Below are positions 15,490 through 23,409 of a stretch of 64,000 nucleotides of DNA, piece after piece (position 1 is the stretch's first letter; each line of letters begins with the position of its first letter). The position numbers and the translations under genes are program-made. The DNA lies in NCBI GenBank assembly GCA_020632295.1, contig JACKFU010000001.1, positions 248,001-312,000 of the forward strand, read 5' to 3'. The notes beneath the pieces were generated by a model. The model searched no databases and had not been told where the DNA came from. It saw only the letters and a program-made list of their open reading frames with translations. Origin of the DNA: Candidatus Peribacteria bacterium (GTDB lineage: Bacteria > Patescibacteriota > Gracilibacteria > Peribacterales > Peribacteraceae).

Positions 15490-16299
15490 CTAAGAGATAT
15501 TATTTCGGAAAGATTCATGCACTAGCCTGGCTTCTAAATACCGATGCGCTGATTGTAGTATCAGGGTTACATTTGACTGTGTACAACCTAATTCCTGTCC
15601 GATTTCCTTCATTGAAAACCCATCAATATAATACAAAAGTACTGCTATTCTCTCCTGTTTTTTCAAGCCACGACATGCATTTCGCCAGAAATCCATATTA
15701 TTCTGACTGGCACCTCCATCTTTTGCTTTCTTGTCAGGGTATATATCAATGACTTTCAAATCCTTACCGGAATCTGTTTCATATACCTTTGTTTGCAGAC
15801 TTTTCATATTCAGCCAAACCATTTTTTTTCTGATGGAATTGAGTTCTTCCTCAGATATTTCCATATATGTCGCAAGCTCCTCATCAGTTGATTGCCTCCC
15901 CAACGCTTGATGTAAACTGCTCTCTGCATTCCTCAACTTACTTCTGCTTTGTTGTATCAACTTTGGTGTACAGTTCATTTTATGCATCGCATCAATCATT
16001 GCACCGCGCACACGCGGTACGCAGTAGGTTTCAAATTGAAACTTCCGTGACAAATCAAAACTCTCGATAGCCTGAATTAGGCCAAATATGCCTTCAGATA
16101 TCAAATCATCTATTTCTACTTGCTGTTTTGGTAAACATATTTGCCTTGCTAGGTATCGAACAAGGGATACATACTTCTCAATCAAGCGATTTCTTATATG
16201 AACATCTCTTGATTCCGCATACTGCACAAAAAGATCCTCATTAGGTATGGGTTTTCTCTGCGTTATTGCATCTATTTCGCTATGGGGCTGTACTTCCAT
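15490..16299 (-). CDS. RNA polymerase sigma factor, FliA/WhiG type
   Basis: A sigma-70 family protein with region 2 (LVRYLARQI...IDDLISEGIFGLIQAIESFD, then FQFETYCVPRVRGAMIDAMHK), region 3 (ATYMEISEEELNSIRKKM) and region 4 (LKKQERIAVLLYYIDGFSMKEIGQELGCTQSNVTLI). The order and the RGAMIDAM motif match the flagellar/sporulation FliA-WhiG group. No flagellar gene is seen, so its regulon is unknown; pili or surface proteins are possible. I start at ATG 16299 because a TTGACA-N16-TATAAG promoter lies directly upstream; the longer frame to 16353 would be inside that promoter. The gene is more AT-rich than its neighbours. Confidence 0.88.
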   Translation of the reverse strand: MEVQPHSEIDAITQRKPIPNEDLFVQYAESRDVHIRNRLIEKYVSLVRYLARQICLPKQQVEIDDLISEGIFGLIQAIESFDLSRKFQFETYCVPRVRGAMIDAMHKMNCTPKLIQQSRSKLRNAESSLHQALGRQSTDEELATYMEISEEELNSIRKKMVWLNMKSLQTKVYETDSGKDLKVIDIYPDKKAKDGGASQNNMDFWRNACRGLKKQERIAVLLYYIDGFSMKEIGQELGCTQSNVTLILQSAHRYLEARLVHESFRNNIS

Positions 16300-16306
16300 T
16301 GTCAGT

Positions 16307-16334
16307 CTTATACCAGAGAACAAAATTCTGTCAA
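16307..16334 (-). promoter_or_regulatory. promoter of the FliA/WhiG-type sigma gene
   Basis: On the minus strand TTGACA (16329-16334), 16 nt, TATAAG (16307-16312), then 7 nt to the ATG at 16299: a leaderless arrangement that also settles the start codon. Confidence 0.7.
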
Positions 16335-16401
16335 AAAATACACTTTTTTTCAATCATTCCTTCACCTAAATGCCTAAAACCTATAAGCTACCACCTAATT
16401 C

Positions 16402-16478
16402 GCCACCTTAGCTCAGTTGGCCAGAGCAACGCACTTGTAATGCGTGGGTCCGGGGTTCGAATCCCCGAGGTGGCTCCA
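16402..16478 (+). tRNA. tRNA-Thr(UGU), CCA encoded
   Basis: Acceptor stem GCCACCT pairs with AGGTGGC. The D arm is GCTC/GAGC, anticodon stem ACGCA/TGCGT encloses loop CTTGTAA, giving anticodon UGU for ACA. The T arm is CGGGGTTCGAATCCCCG. The encoded CCA (16476-16478) is followed with no spacer by the stop codon of the convergent toxin gene. Confidence 0.96.
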
Positions 16479-16763
16479 TTACAAAAATCGACTCATATAA
16501 TCTTCGTATACAGTCGATCGATGACCAATGGCAAAAATTTTTACGGATGTCTTTTCTATGCGATAGATGACTCTGTAATCATCAACACGAAGTCTGCGAT
16601 ATCCCTTTAAGGATCGACGTAATGGTTTTCCAAATGTTTCTGGATGCACCGTAAGCTTGTGTTCGATTGCTGTTTTAATACTATCGCGATCTGCCTTTGC
16701 AATATGACGAATGCTTTTAGGGTCAAAGTGTTCCGAGTATTCAATGTTGTATGTTGGCATCAC
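16479..16763 (-). CDS. RelE/ParE-superfamily toxin
   Basis: A 94-residue protein with the RelE fold pattern: YNIEYSEHFDPKSIRHI at the N-terminus, GKPLRRSLKGYRRLRVDDYRVIYRI in the centre and VKIFAIGHRSTVYED at the end. Such toxins cut mRNA on the ribosome. Its ATG overlaps the antitoxin stop codon by 4 nt (ATGA), the usual coupling. Its own stop begins at the first base after the tRNA-Thr CCA, so the pair probably inserted at, or was trapped by, the tRNA 3' end. Confidence 0.88.
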   Translation of the reverse strand: MMPTYNIEYSEHFDPKSIRHIAKADRDSIKTAIEHKLTVHPETFGKPLRRSLKGYRRLRVDDYRVIYRIEKTSVKIFAIGHRSTVYEDYMSRFL

Positions 16764-16987
16764 ACTTGTGACCAGAATTCGTCATGAGATATATACTTCG
16801 CATTTGGTTTATCTCGGCTTTCAGCAATAGCATTCCATACATCATCCTCTTCAATTTCAAGTGCCATAATAATGAGATGTAAAGCTTTTGTTGTAGGAGT
16901 CACATCATCACGTTTGGCAAGTGCTGTAAGGGCAGCTCTGATATCTTCAGGCAAGCTCATATTTAGACGTTTTTTAGAGGTAGGCAT
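16760..16987 (-). CDS. antitoxin of the RelE-type pair
   Basis: A 75-residue protein with a ribbon-helix-helix-like N-terminus (KRLNMSLPEDIRAALTALAKRD) and an acidic C-terminal part (EIEEDDVWNAIAESRD) suited to wrapping the toxin. It precedes and overlaps the toxin gene, and it should repress its own promoter. The family assignment rests on pattern and position rather than a strong motif. Confidence 0.75.
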   Translation of the reverse strand: MPTSKKRLNMSLPEDIRAALTALAKRDDVTPTTKALHLIIMALEIEEDDVWNAIAESRDKPNAKYISHDEFWSQV

Positions 16988-17039
16988 AGATATAGTGTAA
17001 CAAAAGTGTTACTCATTTTCAAGTGTAATTTACACCCAT

Positions 17040-19268
17040 CTACTCCTTCTGTTTCTTCATCGTCTTAGGGAGCGTCAGCGTTACAGTTGTTCCCTTCTTT
17101 TCTGTGCTGGTTATCCGTAATGTTCCACCAAAACTCTCGACAATCATCTTGGTAATGTAGAGTCCGAGGCCGTTACCATCGGTATCCATTTTACGCGCAT
17201 TACTTGCTCGAAAGAGACGTTCGAAAATACGTTTCTGCTCTTTTTTGGGAATACCGATACCAGTATCGGTAACGACCACTTCTATCGCACGAGCAGTGTC
17301 ACGCATTGAAACGGATACTTTGCCATTTTCCGGGGTATATTTTATCGCATTGGAGAAGAGATTTTTAAAGGCCACATGGAGTAATACAGAGTCTGTTTCG
17401 ATGATGACCTTCTTCTTTGGTAGTGTAATGTTACACGTAATATGCTTCTTTCTGCCCATGGTGCGAAACTCACTACAGAGATCTTCCAGAAGTGCTACTG
17501 CATCCACTGGTGCAACTTGTGGGGTGATATCTTGCGTCTCTAATCGTGCAGAGTGCAGGAGAGCATCAATAAGACTCGTCATGCGTTTTGCAGCAGTTCT
17601 CATTTCCGCAAGATATTCTTTTTGAATTTTGCTCATGCCCTTCTCATCCCCAAAGAGTTCAATATACCACTGCATACTTGAAAGAGGTGTCCTGAGTTGA
17701 TGTGACGCTAAGGAAATGAATTCGGATTTGAGATAGTCTACTCTGCGCTGCTCTGTTGCATCTTGGAAGACAAGAATTGCGCCTACTACGGTTGCCCCAC
17801 TCATAAGAGGAACACAGGACAGCGTAACAGGTATGAGGAGGTTGTCCGACCGTACAATGCTAAAGTGTACATCTGGTGTAGAACGTATTGACTGCTTTGT
17901 TTTGAGCGTTTCTATTACAGGGTGTACTCCTCCTTGCCCTTGCTTTCCTGATTGAATAATGACGGTGTCAGCAATATGCTTCCCCTGATATTCCTGCTTT
18001 GCATTTTGTATGTAATCGCGTGCAGCTGGATTTGCTTCAGTAATGATTCCATTTGCATCCGTCATCACAACACCGTAATCAATGGATTTCAATATCGCAC
18101 TATCTTTGCGGTACTGCTGACGCAATTCTTCTGTGCGTGCTTCTATCTCTTCTTCCATATCTTCATAGACACATTTAAGACGCATCGCCATATCCGCTGC
18201 GACGTTTTCGAGTACCTCTACTTCGTCTCCCGTTGCAAGCGACTTTTTCATCGTCCAGTTCGTCGAAGGGCCAAGCGCACTCATTGTTTTACTGAGGGAG
18301 ATAATGGGATTTGTAAGCGATCTGGCAAAGATGTAGGCGAGGTATCCAGCGAGGACAATGAGCAGCACGCTGATCATCACAAGTATCAACGATAGTATAA
18401 ATACATCACGCATTGCTTCTTCATAATGAATTTTTGCAACCAGACCCCACTGCAGCTCAGGAATACCAACATATGCAGCAAGCACGCGATGACCGGTGTA
18501 ATCGTAGCCGATTGTCGTTCCATTGCTCTGTGTAAGCGCTCCAGCCATTGGCATGTTTGCCTTCAGCGCTTGGCGGAAATCCCCCGTCTCGAGGAACGTA
18601 AACTTTCCTGATACGTGGTTCTCGGTAATAACAATGATTTCATCATTGCTTAGAGAACCTAGGAGCACTTGTTCGGTTTGCCCCATGCCTGGCGCACTGT
18701 AGAGCACAGTAATGAAGTCTTCCAAGGAATACCGTACACACATTGTACCGAGCATCGTGCCATCATCGTAGATGGGTACATGCAAGATATAGGTCATGTA
18801 TGTTTCATAATCTCTGTCAGGCTGCGCCGTATTCTCAGGAAGAGAAGCAAGGGGGCTCTGAATTGTTCCCGCAAGGGTCGCGTGATTACTGCCCTCCGTA
18901 TCGAATATAGCGATATCGAGAATTGGCACATGCTGTTTCGTAAGCGCATCTGCTTTTTGTTTCAGTGTAAGGACTGATCCTTTTCCTTGCAGGATGTCCT
19001 TTGCAATCGACTGCACGCCAAAGAGTCGAATGTTCTCTTTATCCTGCAAAAAGCGCTGTTCAAGCATATATGCTCTGTGCCTGGCGATGGAAGATAGCTG
19101 ATTGAGTATCTGTCTCTGCATTAACGATTGCGCAAGTACAAAAGCACAGAGCGAGAGCGATGCTGCCGTCAACGCTGTTACGAAGAACATCTGGCTACTG
19201 GCCTTCCGGCGAATGGATGTTCGCACGATAGGAACCGATGGTTGTTTGTTTGAAGGCTGCTTTGGCAT
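17040..19268 (-). CDS. membrane sensor histidine kinase (Cache-HAMP-PAS-HisKA-HATPase)
   Basis: A 742-residue sensor. A basic N-terminus and first membrane helix (FFVTALTAASLSLCAFVLA) lead to a large extracytoplasmic Cache-like domain (to about residue 275). A second helix (LSLILVMISVLLIVLAGYLA), HAMP, a PAS domain (IDYGVVMTDANGIITEANPA) and the kinase core follow. The phosphoacceptor is H523 (SLASHQLRTPLSS), the N box is NLFSNAIKY near 640, and the G boxes are DTGIG near 670 and GNGLGL near 700. No response regulator is adjacent; the nearest receiver protein heads the pilus operon 8 kb away, so partnership is only a possibility. Confidence 0.93.
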   Translation of the reverse strand: MPKQPSNKQPSVPIVRTSIRRKASSQMFFVTALTAASLSLCAFVLAQSLMQRQILNQLSSIARHRAYMLEQRFLQDKENIRLFGVQSIAKDILQGKGSVLTLKQKADALTKQHVPILDIAIFDTEGSNHATLAGTIQSPLASLPENTAQPDRDYETYMTYILHVPIYDDGTMLGTMCVRYSLEDFITVLYSAPGMGQTEQVLLGSLSNDEIIVITENHVSGKFTFLETGDFRQALKANMPMAGALTQSNGTTIGYDYTGHRVLAAYVGIPELQWGLVAKIHYEEAMRDVFILSLILVMISVLLIVLAGYLAYIFARSLTNPIISLSKTMSALGPSTNWTMKKSLATGDEVEVLENVAADMAMRLKCVYEDMEEEIEARTEELRQQYRKDSAILKSIDYGVVMTDANGIITEANPAARDYIQNAKQEYQGKHIADTVIIQSGKQGQGGVHPVIETLKTKQSIRSTPDVHFSIVRSDNLLIPVTLSCVPLMSGATVVGAILVFQDATEQRRVDYLKSEFISLASHQLRTPLSSMQWYIELFGDEKGMSKIQKEYLAEMRTAAKRMTSLIDALLHSARLETQDITPQVAPVDAVALLEDLCSEFRTMGRKKHITCNITLPKKKVIIETDSVLLHVAFKNLFSNAIKYTPENGKVSVSMRDTARAIEVVVTDTGIGIPKKEQKRIFERLFRASNARKMDTDGNGLGLYITKMIVESFGGTLRITSTEKKGTTVTLTLPKTMKKQKE

Positions 19269-19314
19269 GAATTACACGTAAATCCTTATATTTTAGCATA
19301 ATTTGCGTTTTTAG

Positions 19315-19348
19315 CATATATAAAGACACCCCCGATTTTGGGGGTGTC
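19315..19348 (-). terminator. terminator after the major pilin
   Basis: GACACCCCC and GGGGGTGTC with a 6-nt loop (stem 19325-19348), then TTTATAT on the minus strand. It lies just after the pilin stop codon and ends the pilus operon. Confidence 0.85.
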
Positions 19349-19370
19349 AATATAAGATAATTGGCTTAGA

Positions 19371-19847
19371 TTAGCGAGTTACACTGATTGTTGTGTTCTC
19401 TGCAATTGGCGCGAACACGGTGACGCGGCCGCCAGTTACTTCCTGGATATCGTAACCAGTGTATGCGGTAGCACCTGTTGGAACTCCACTTGGATCAAGT
19501 GGGAGGCTAACAAGGTACGAACCAGTGAGCGTGTCCAGATTGCAAGAATCTGAATCGGTCACGACGACGTTTGCGTGTGTTCCTGAATCGAAGGAAGCAC
19601 ATGCGCTACCCACAGTACAAATACCCTTACGGGTTGTTGCAATACAGGTAGGCAGGTTACCGTTGTTGTCGATAGCATACTGGTACACAGCGTTCAAAAT
19701 GGTGTTTACGTCGCTGCGACGTTGTGCGTCTCGAGCATCGGCAAGCTGCTTAGTTGGGTTAATTGCAACGATGACAATAGATGCCAAGATCGCAATGATT
19801 CCGATAACGAGCAGGAGCTCAATGAGAGTAAAACCTTTTCGGTTCAT
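19371..19847 (-). CDS. type IV major pilin-like prepilin
   Basis: The class III signal MNRKGFTLIELLLVIGIIAI has cleavage expected after Gly5 and the conserved Glu at +5. The long helix with KQLADARDAQRRSDVNTILNAVYQY and the C-terminal D-region with cysteines are typical of pilins of CPR bacteria. It is processed by the prepilin peptidase (32142) and assembled by PilB/PilC. I start at ATG 19847 rather than 19865, which would add six residues before the leader. It is followed by its own strong terminator, consistent with high expression. Confidence 0.92.
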   Translation of the reverse strand: MNRKGFTLIELLLVIGIIAILASIVIVAINPTKQLADARDAQRRSDVNTILNAVYQYAIDNNGNLPTCIATTRKGICTVGSACASFDSGTHANVVVTDSDSCNLDTLTGSYLVSLPLDPSGVPTGATAYTGYDIQEVTGGRVTVFAPIAENTTISVTR

Positions 19848-19935
19848 GGGTAAGGGGGGGAACATTGGTCTAAATTAGAATGAGTGTACAGCGAAAGATA
19901 CGTGTAACGGAATGATCTAAGCTTGACTAATACTG

Positions 19936-20568
19936 TCACTCACATGGAAATGTAACATCTGAAGGCGTGCAGACAGAAGCGTTGCATACCTCCCATTGAT
20001 ATATTCCGCTATTACAAGCGGGGTCGACGCATCCGCAGTGTTCGGTAAACTCGTCATCTGGAAAGAGTGTTACGGTTGTTTCGAATGTGCGCTCGTACAC
20101 AGTGGGTGTTGGTAGTGGGATGATGTTATTGATGGTAAAGCGCACTGTCACACTTCCTTTTCCATCATCGATGGATGTATTTTCGACGAAGAAGTCTGTG
20201 ACCGTCACGATATCTCTGCTTAAGTACTGCACTGCGTCTTTCTGTACCGCAATCATGGCACCAGATGCGACGGTAAATATAGTGGGGTTTACGTCTTCAT
20301 CGAGCACTTGTAATGCAAGGAAGGACCCTGTTCCTCCGGGAGGAGGATCGAGAACCGTTTCTGCTGAACGAATGCGGTGCGTCAGTGTTTGGAGCAGTTG
20401 TAACCCTCCTTGCTCAACGAACATAATTACCTGCTGCCGTACTCTGTGCTCAGTTGTGCTGTAGAAAAAACTGAGGACAACACCCGCGCAGACAGCAAAC
20501 ATTGCAACAAACAGCAGGAGTTCGACGAGCGTTGTTCCTGGCCTGTGCTGTAGAAGAATCTTTCGCAT
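19936..20568 (-). CDS. pseudopilin with Cys-rich C-terminal end
   Basis: A prepilin leader ends in PGTTLVELLLFVAMFAVCAG, where the Glu at +5 is retained but the cleavage Gly precedes TT. The following domain is about 170 residues with the ending CGCVDPACNSGIYQWEVCNAS, a cysteine cluster that may be a short binding module. The ATG at 20568 shares its A with the stop codon of the upstream pseudopilin (TAATG), so translation is coupled. Probably a minor pilin that primes or tips the pilus. Confidence 0.82.
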   Translation of the reverse strand: MRKILLQHRPGTTLVELLLFVAMFAVCAGVVLSFFYSTTEHRVRQQVIMFVEQGGLQLLQTLTHRIRSAETVLDPPPGGTGSFLALQVLDEDVNPTIFTVASGAMIAVQKDAVQYLSRDIVTVTDFFVENTSIDDGKGSVTVRFTINNIIPLPTPTVYERTFETTVTLFPDDEFTEHCGCVDPACNSGIYQWEVCNASVCTPSDVTFPCE

Positions 20569-20969
20569 TAGCATTGTGTAAATGATGTTACCTCTTTCCA
20601 CGAACGAATCTGCACCATTGGAAGCATCTGGATAACGTACACTTCTAATCGACGCTTGTTGTTGCCGACAACACCGGTTGCACAGAGTGTTCTGTCGCCT
20701 GTTCCTGAGCCTCCAATTGCCTCCAAAATACACGTACCGTCTGCGAGTGTTATCGTTTCATCTCCCGCATAATTTAGGTCTTCCTGTAGAGACACTACCG
20801 CTCGCTCAATGCAGCTAGATGCGTTGCTAAGTGCCTGCATGGATACACGAACAGAATTGCTACTTTGAATAGCCGTCACAGAGAGCACCATGTACGAACC
20901 TAGTACAGTGAGGGCAATCATCCCCACGAAGAGCACCATGAGAAGATAGATGTAGCCGTCGCGATTCAT
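20568..20969 (-). CDS. PilX/GspK-like minor pseudopilin
   Basis: A 133-residue protein beginning MNRDGYIYLLMVLFVGMIAL, a hydrophobic helix like that of PilX-type minor pilins, in which the leader is degenerate. The rest is a small alpha/beta domain with two cysteines. It overlaps the upstream gene by 4 nt and the downstream gene by one base. The earlier start at 21032 would add 21 residues lying inside the neighbouring coding sequence and is unlikely. Confidence 0.75.
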   Translation of the reverse strand: MNRDGYIYLLMVLFVGMIALTVLGSYMVLSVTAIQSSNSVRVSMQALSNASSCIERAVVSLQEDLNYAGDETITLADGTCILEAIGGSGTGDRTLCATGVVGNNKRRLEVYVIQMLPMVQIRSWKEVTSFTQC

Positions 20970-22405
20970 GAACCAGGTTGGAGAATGATAATAGCAGAGT
21001 TTGTCAGCAAGATAGATCGATCCAGATCCCATGAATAATACACACCACGCCCTACGCCAGTATCAGTATCGAAGGTAGCGATTTCCGGTGCACCCCCTGC
21101 CGCGAATGTCGCAATATTTACGACGCTGAATTCCTTACTGTCATTTTCTGATGCAATAAACCCATAGGTTGCCGCTGGATCCATCGCAATGCCATTGACA
21201 TTAGCGCCAGCCTCAAGGTTCCATGGGCCACTGCTTGAAAGCACATGAGGACTGATATCGAACAGGAGAATTTCTTCTGATACGGAAACTGACGCACGGC
21301 CAAGGAGCGCGTAGCCATTGAGTGCCTGAATGGAGAGTGCATTTGCCGTGTCTGTTAGGTTATATGCACCAGATGCTGTTGGAATAGTAAGATTCGATGG
21401 GCTCTGTACATCGACAATACGCAGCTCTGCTGTGTCTTTTCCACTTGCGATGTACGCGTAGCCATCGGTAACCGCAATGCTGTTGTAGTTCTCACTTTCA
21501 TCGTAGGTATCCAGTGCAGCGATACTGTTGATATCCGAAATATCGTAGCTCGCAAAAGAAACAGCGCTGCCACCAGAGACAGAGCCGACGTAGAGCGTTG
21601 TGCCATCAATTGCTATGGACCGTGCTTTCGCACTCCCAGCAACATTGATGGTTGCTACGATATCGCTTGCTGATAATGTCTCTGGAGTCGAGAGATCGTA
21701 GATAACAATTTCTGTGCTGCTATTGCCTACAACAACAAAGAGATATCCATCGCTCACAGCAATGTCATATGCGGGACTAGAGAGTGCGTAACTACTTGCA
21801 ACGCGTGTTGGGTTACTGGTATCAGTAATATCGAAGACATAGAGACCATCGCCTCCGTCGGACGTTTCACTTGTCACATAGAGATACCCACCTGCTGCCA
21901 CCGCTCTGTTGAAGAGGGGTGTGTCGTCATCGATGTATGAACCATCTTCGGATACGGTTGACCAGTCACCGGGAGTAACGGTCTGGCGCCAGTTGCCAAC
22001 TTCACCGTGGAGCTCAAGATTCCCTGACCTGTTTGCTCCAAAATTCCAACTGACATTCACAGTGACTGCTATGCGATCGTCTGTAGCATTTGCGAGCGAC
22101 ACAGCGGTGTTATATCCAGCTTCTGTAACAGACCCCGTTCCCGAGAGTGTCCAAAGACCATCCTGAATGGTGAGGCCATGAGTCCCCTCGGTAAGAGCAG
22201 CAAAATCCTGATCGCGTATGCTCCGCACTGCCTCAAGCGATTGCTCGGCAACATACGCGGCGCGCACTCTATCGCCACTTCCAAGTACCTCACGGTGCGA
22301 GAACGCCAGACCAGAGGTAAGTGCGCCGATGATAATCGCAAATACAGCAACGCCCAGGAGAATATCCACCAGGAGAAAGCCGGATCGATGACGCTTCATT
22401 TGCAT
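20966..22405 (-). CDS. pseudopilin carrying an LVIVD-type beta-propeller
   Basis: The N-terminus has a prepilin leader (MKRHRSGFLLVDILLGVAVF) and a pilin helix with AEQSLEAVRSIRDQDF. From about residue 160 the protein consists of repeats such as LFNRAVAAGGYLYVTSE, LYVFDITDTSNPTRV, YDIAVSDGYLFVV and LRIVDVQSPSNLT. These are LVIVD repeats, which form bacterial beta-propellers. The fusion places a propeller on a pilus-incorporated subunit, likely at the tip, as an adhesion or binding head. At 479 residues it is far larger than ordinary minor pilins. It is in the middle of the minor pilin operon. Confidence 0.85.
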   Translation of the reverse strand: MQMKRHRSGFLLVDILLGVAVFAIIIGALTSGLAFSHREVLGSGDRVRAAYVAEQSLEAVRSIRDQDFAALTEGTHGLTIQDGLWTLSGTGSVTEAGYNTAVSLANATDDRIAVTVNVSWNFGANRSGNLELHGEVGNWRQTVTPGDWSTVSEDGSYIDDDTPLFNRAVAAGGYLYVTSETSDGGDGLYVFDITDTSNPTRVASSYALSSPAYDIAVSDGYLFVVVGNSSTEIVIYDLSTPETLSASDIVATINVAGSAKARSIAIDGTTLYVGSVSGGSAVSFASYDISDINSIAALDTYDESENYNSIAVTDGYAYIASGKDTAELRIVDVQSPSNLTIPTASGAYNLTDTANALSIQALNGYALLGRASVSVSEEILLFDISPHVLSSSGPWNLEAGANVNGIAMDPAATYGFIASENDSKEFSVVNIATFAAGGAPEIATFDTDTGVGRGVYYSWDLDRSILLTNSAIIILQPGS

Positions 22406-23409
22406 TACTCCCAGTAGAGCAAAATGGTATCTCGTCCATTTGCTTCTCGCGTCTGAAATAGTACGGATGTGTTGTCCGATGCGGTCGTCACTTCATCGCC
22501 TCCAACACCGCTATTTTCGTTCCCATCGAAGGGCTTTTCTGTTTCGTAGGGCTCTGGACCGTTCTGTACATCTGAAATGAGCGCATTCTCAAAGGTAATT
22601 GTCGCGTCAATCATGCTCTTATGTCCCGGCGCAGAGGTGTCACTATGCACCACCTCAACGTATCCGTTCATACGACGAATATGGAGGCCGGGGTATGTAA
22701 AGGTCAACGGATCATCAATAATAGCTACGCCGCGTTCTGTCAGTGGAATCCATGTTCCTTCTGTGTACTCTATGGAACCTGATCCGACGTACACGTAATT
22801 GATGACATCGCTGTCGTCATCATCATCATGATGATCGTGATGACCATGGCCACCGTGACCGTGATCGTCATCATCGTCATGACCGTGATCGTCATCATCA
22901 TCACTATCGCCGCTATCATGGTCATCGATGAGGCTGAACGTTACCTTCAGTCTTGCCGGCGGAGGAGCGTCGCCACTAATTGCGGTATCAGGACTGATAG
23001 GAATGTATATTTTTTCTCCAAGGAGCGACTCGAGAACAATGTCTCCATCCGGAGATGGAACACCGGTAATGCGTTCAAAGGCTACTTCTTCTATCCCTGT
23101 TGGAAACACAGAATCTGGCAGTACAAACAGCTCGTCGTAGTCTGTATCGCGGGTTGCGAAATCATCCCCTTTAAACACAATTCCCTCATTAATTTCATAA
23201 TGCCACTCGTCATCATGCTCTCCCGATTGCGATAGTAACCTCGCTCTGTAGAGCCCTTGAATAACCACATCCCGCGCAAGGTACAGGTCGCTGCGCACTT
23301 TGTAATTTCGATAGGTCGGCACTGACACCCCTGCAATAAGAGAAGCAACACCGATAACAAGTAGTACTTCGATGAAGGTAAACCCGGTTCTGTGTTTAAC
23401 GTCCGACAT
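22405..23409 (-). CDS. pseudopilin with a His/Asp-rich insert
   Basis: The leader MSDVKHRTGFTFIEVLLVIG is a clear type IV prepilin signal. Within the globular part, roughly residues 165-205, lies a stretch of almost only Asp and His (DDDDDHGHDDDDDHGHGGHG and more). Such a stretch should bind Ca2+ or transition metals. The rest of the domain continues normally after it, so it looks like an insertion in a loop. I start at ATG 23409, which overlaps the pilC stop by 14 nt. The insert is encoded by a GAT/CAT-rich tract (about 22811-22923). Confidence 0.85.
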   Translation of the reverse strand: MSDVKHRTGFTFIEVLLVIGVASLIAGVSVPTYRNYKVRSDLYLARDVVIQGLYRARLLSQSGEHDDEWHYEINEGIVFKGDDFATRDTDYDELFVLPDSVFPTGIEEVAFERITGVPSPDGDIVLESLLGEKIYIPISPDTAISGDAPPPARLKVTFSLIDDHDSGDSDDDDDHGHDDDDDHGHGGHGHHDHHDDDDDSDVINYVYVGSGSIEYTEGTWIPLTERGVAIIDDPLTFTYPGLHIRRMNGYVEVVHSDTSAPGHKSMIDATITFENALISDVQNGPEPYETEKPFDGNENSGVGGDEVTTASDNTSVLFQTREANGRDTILLYWE

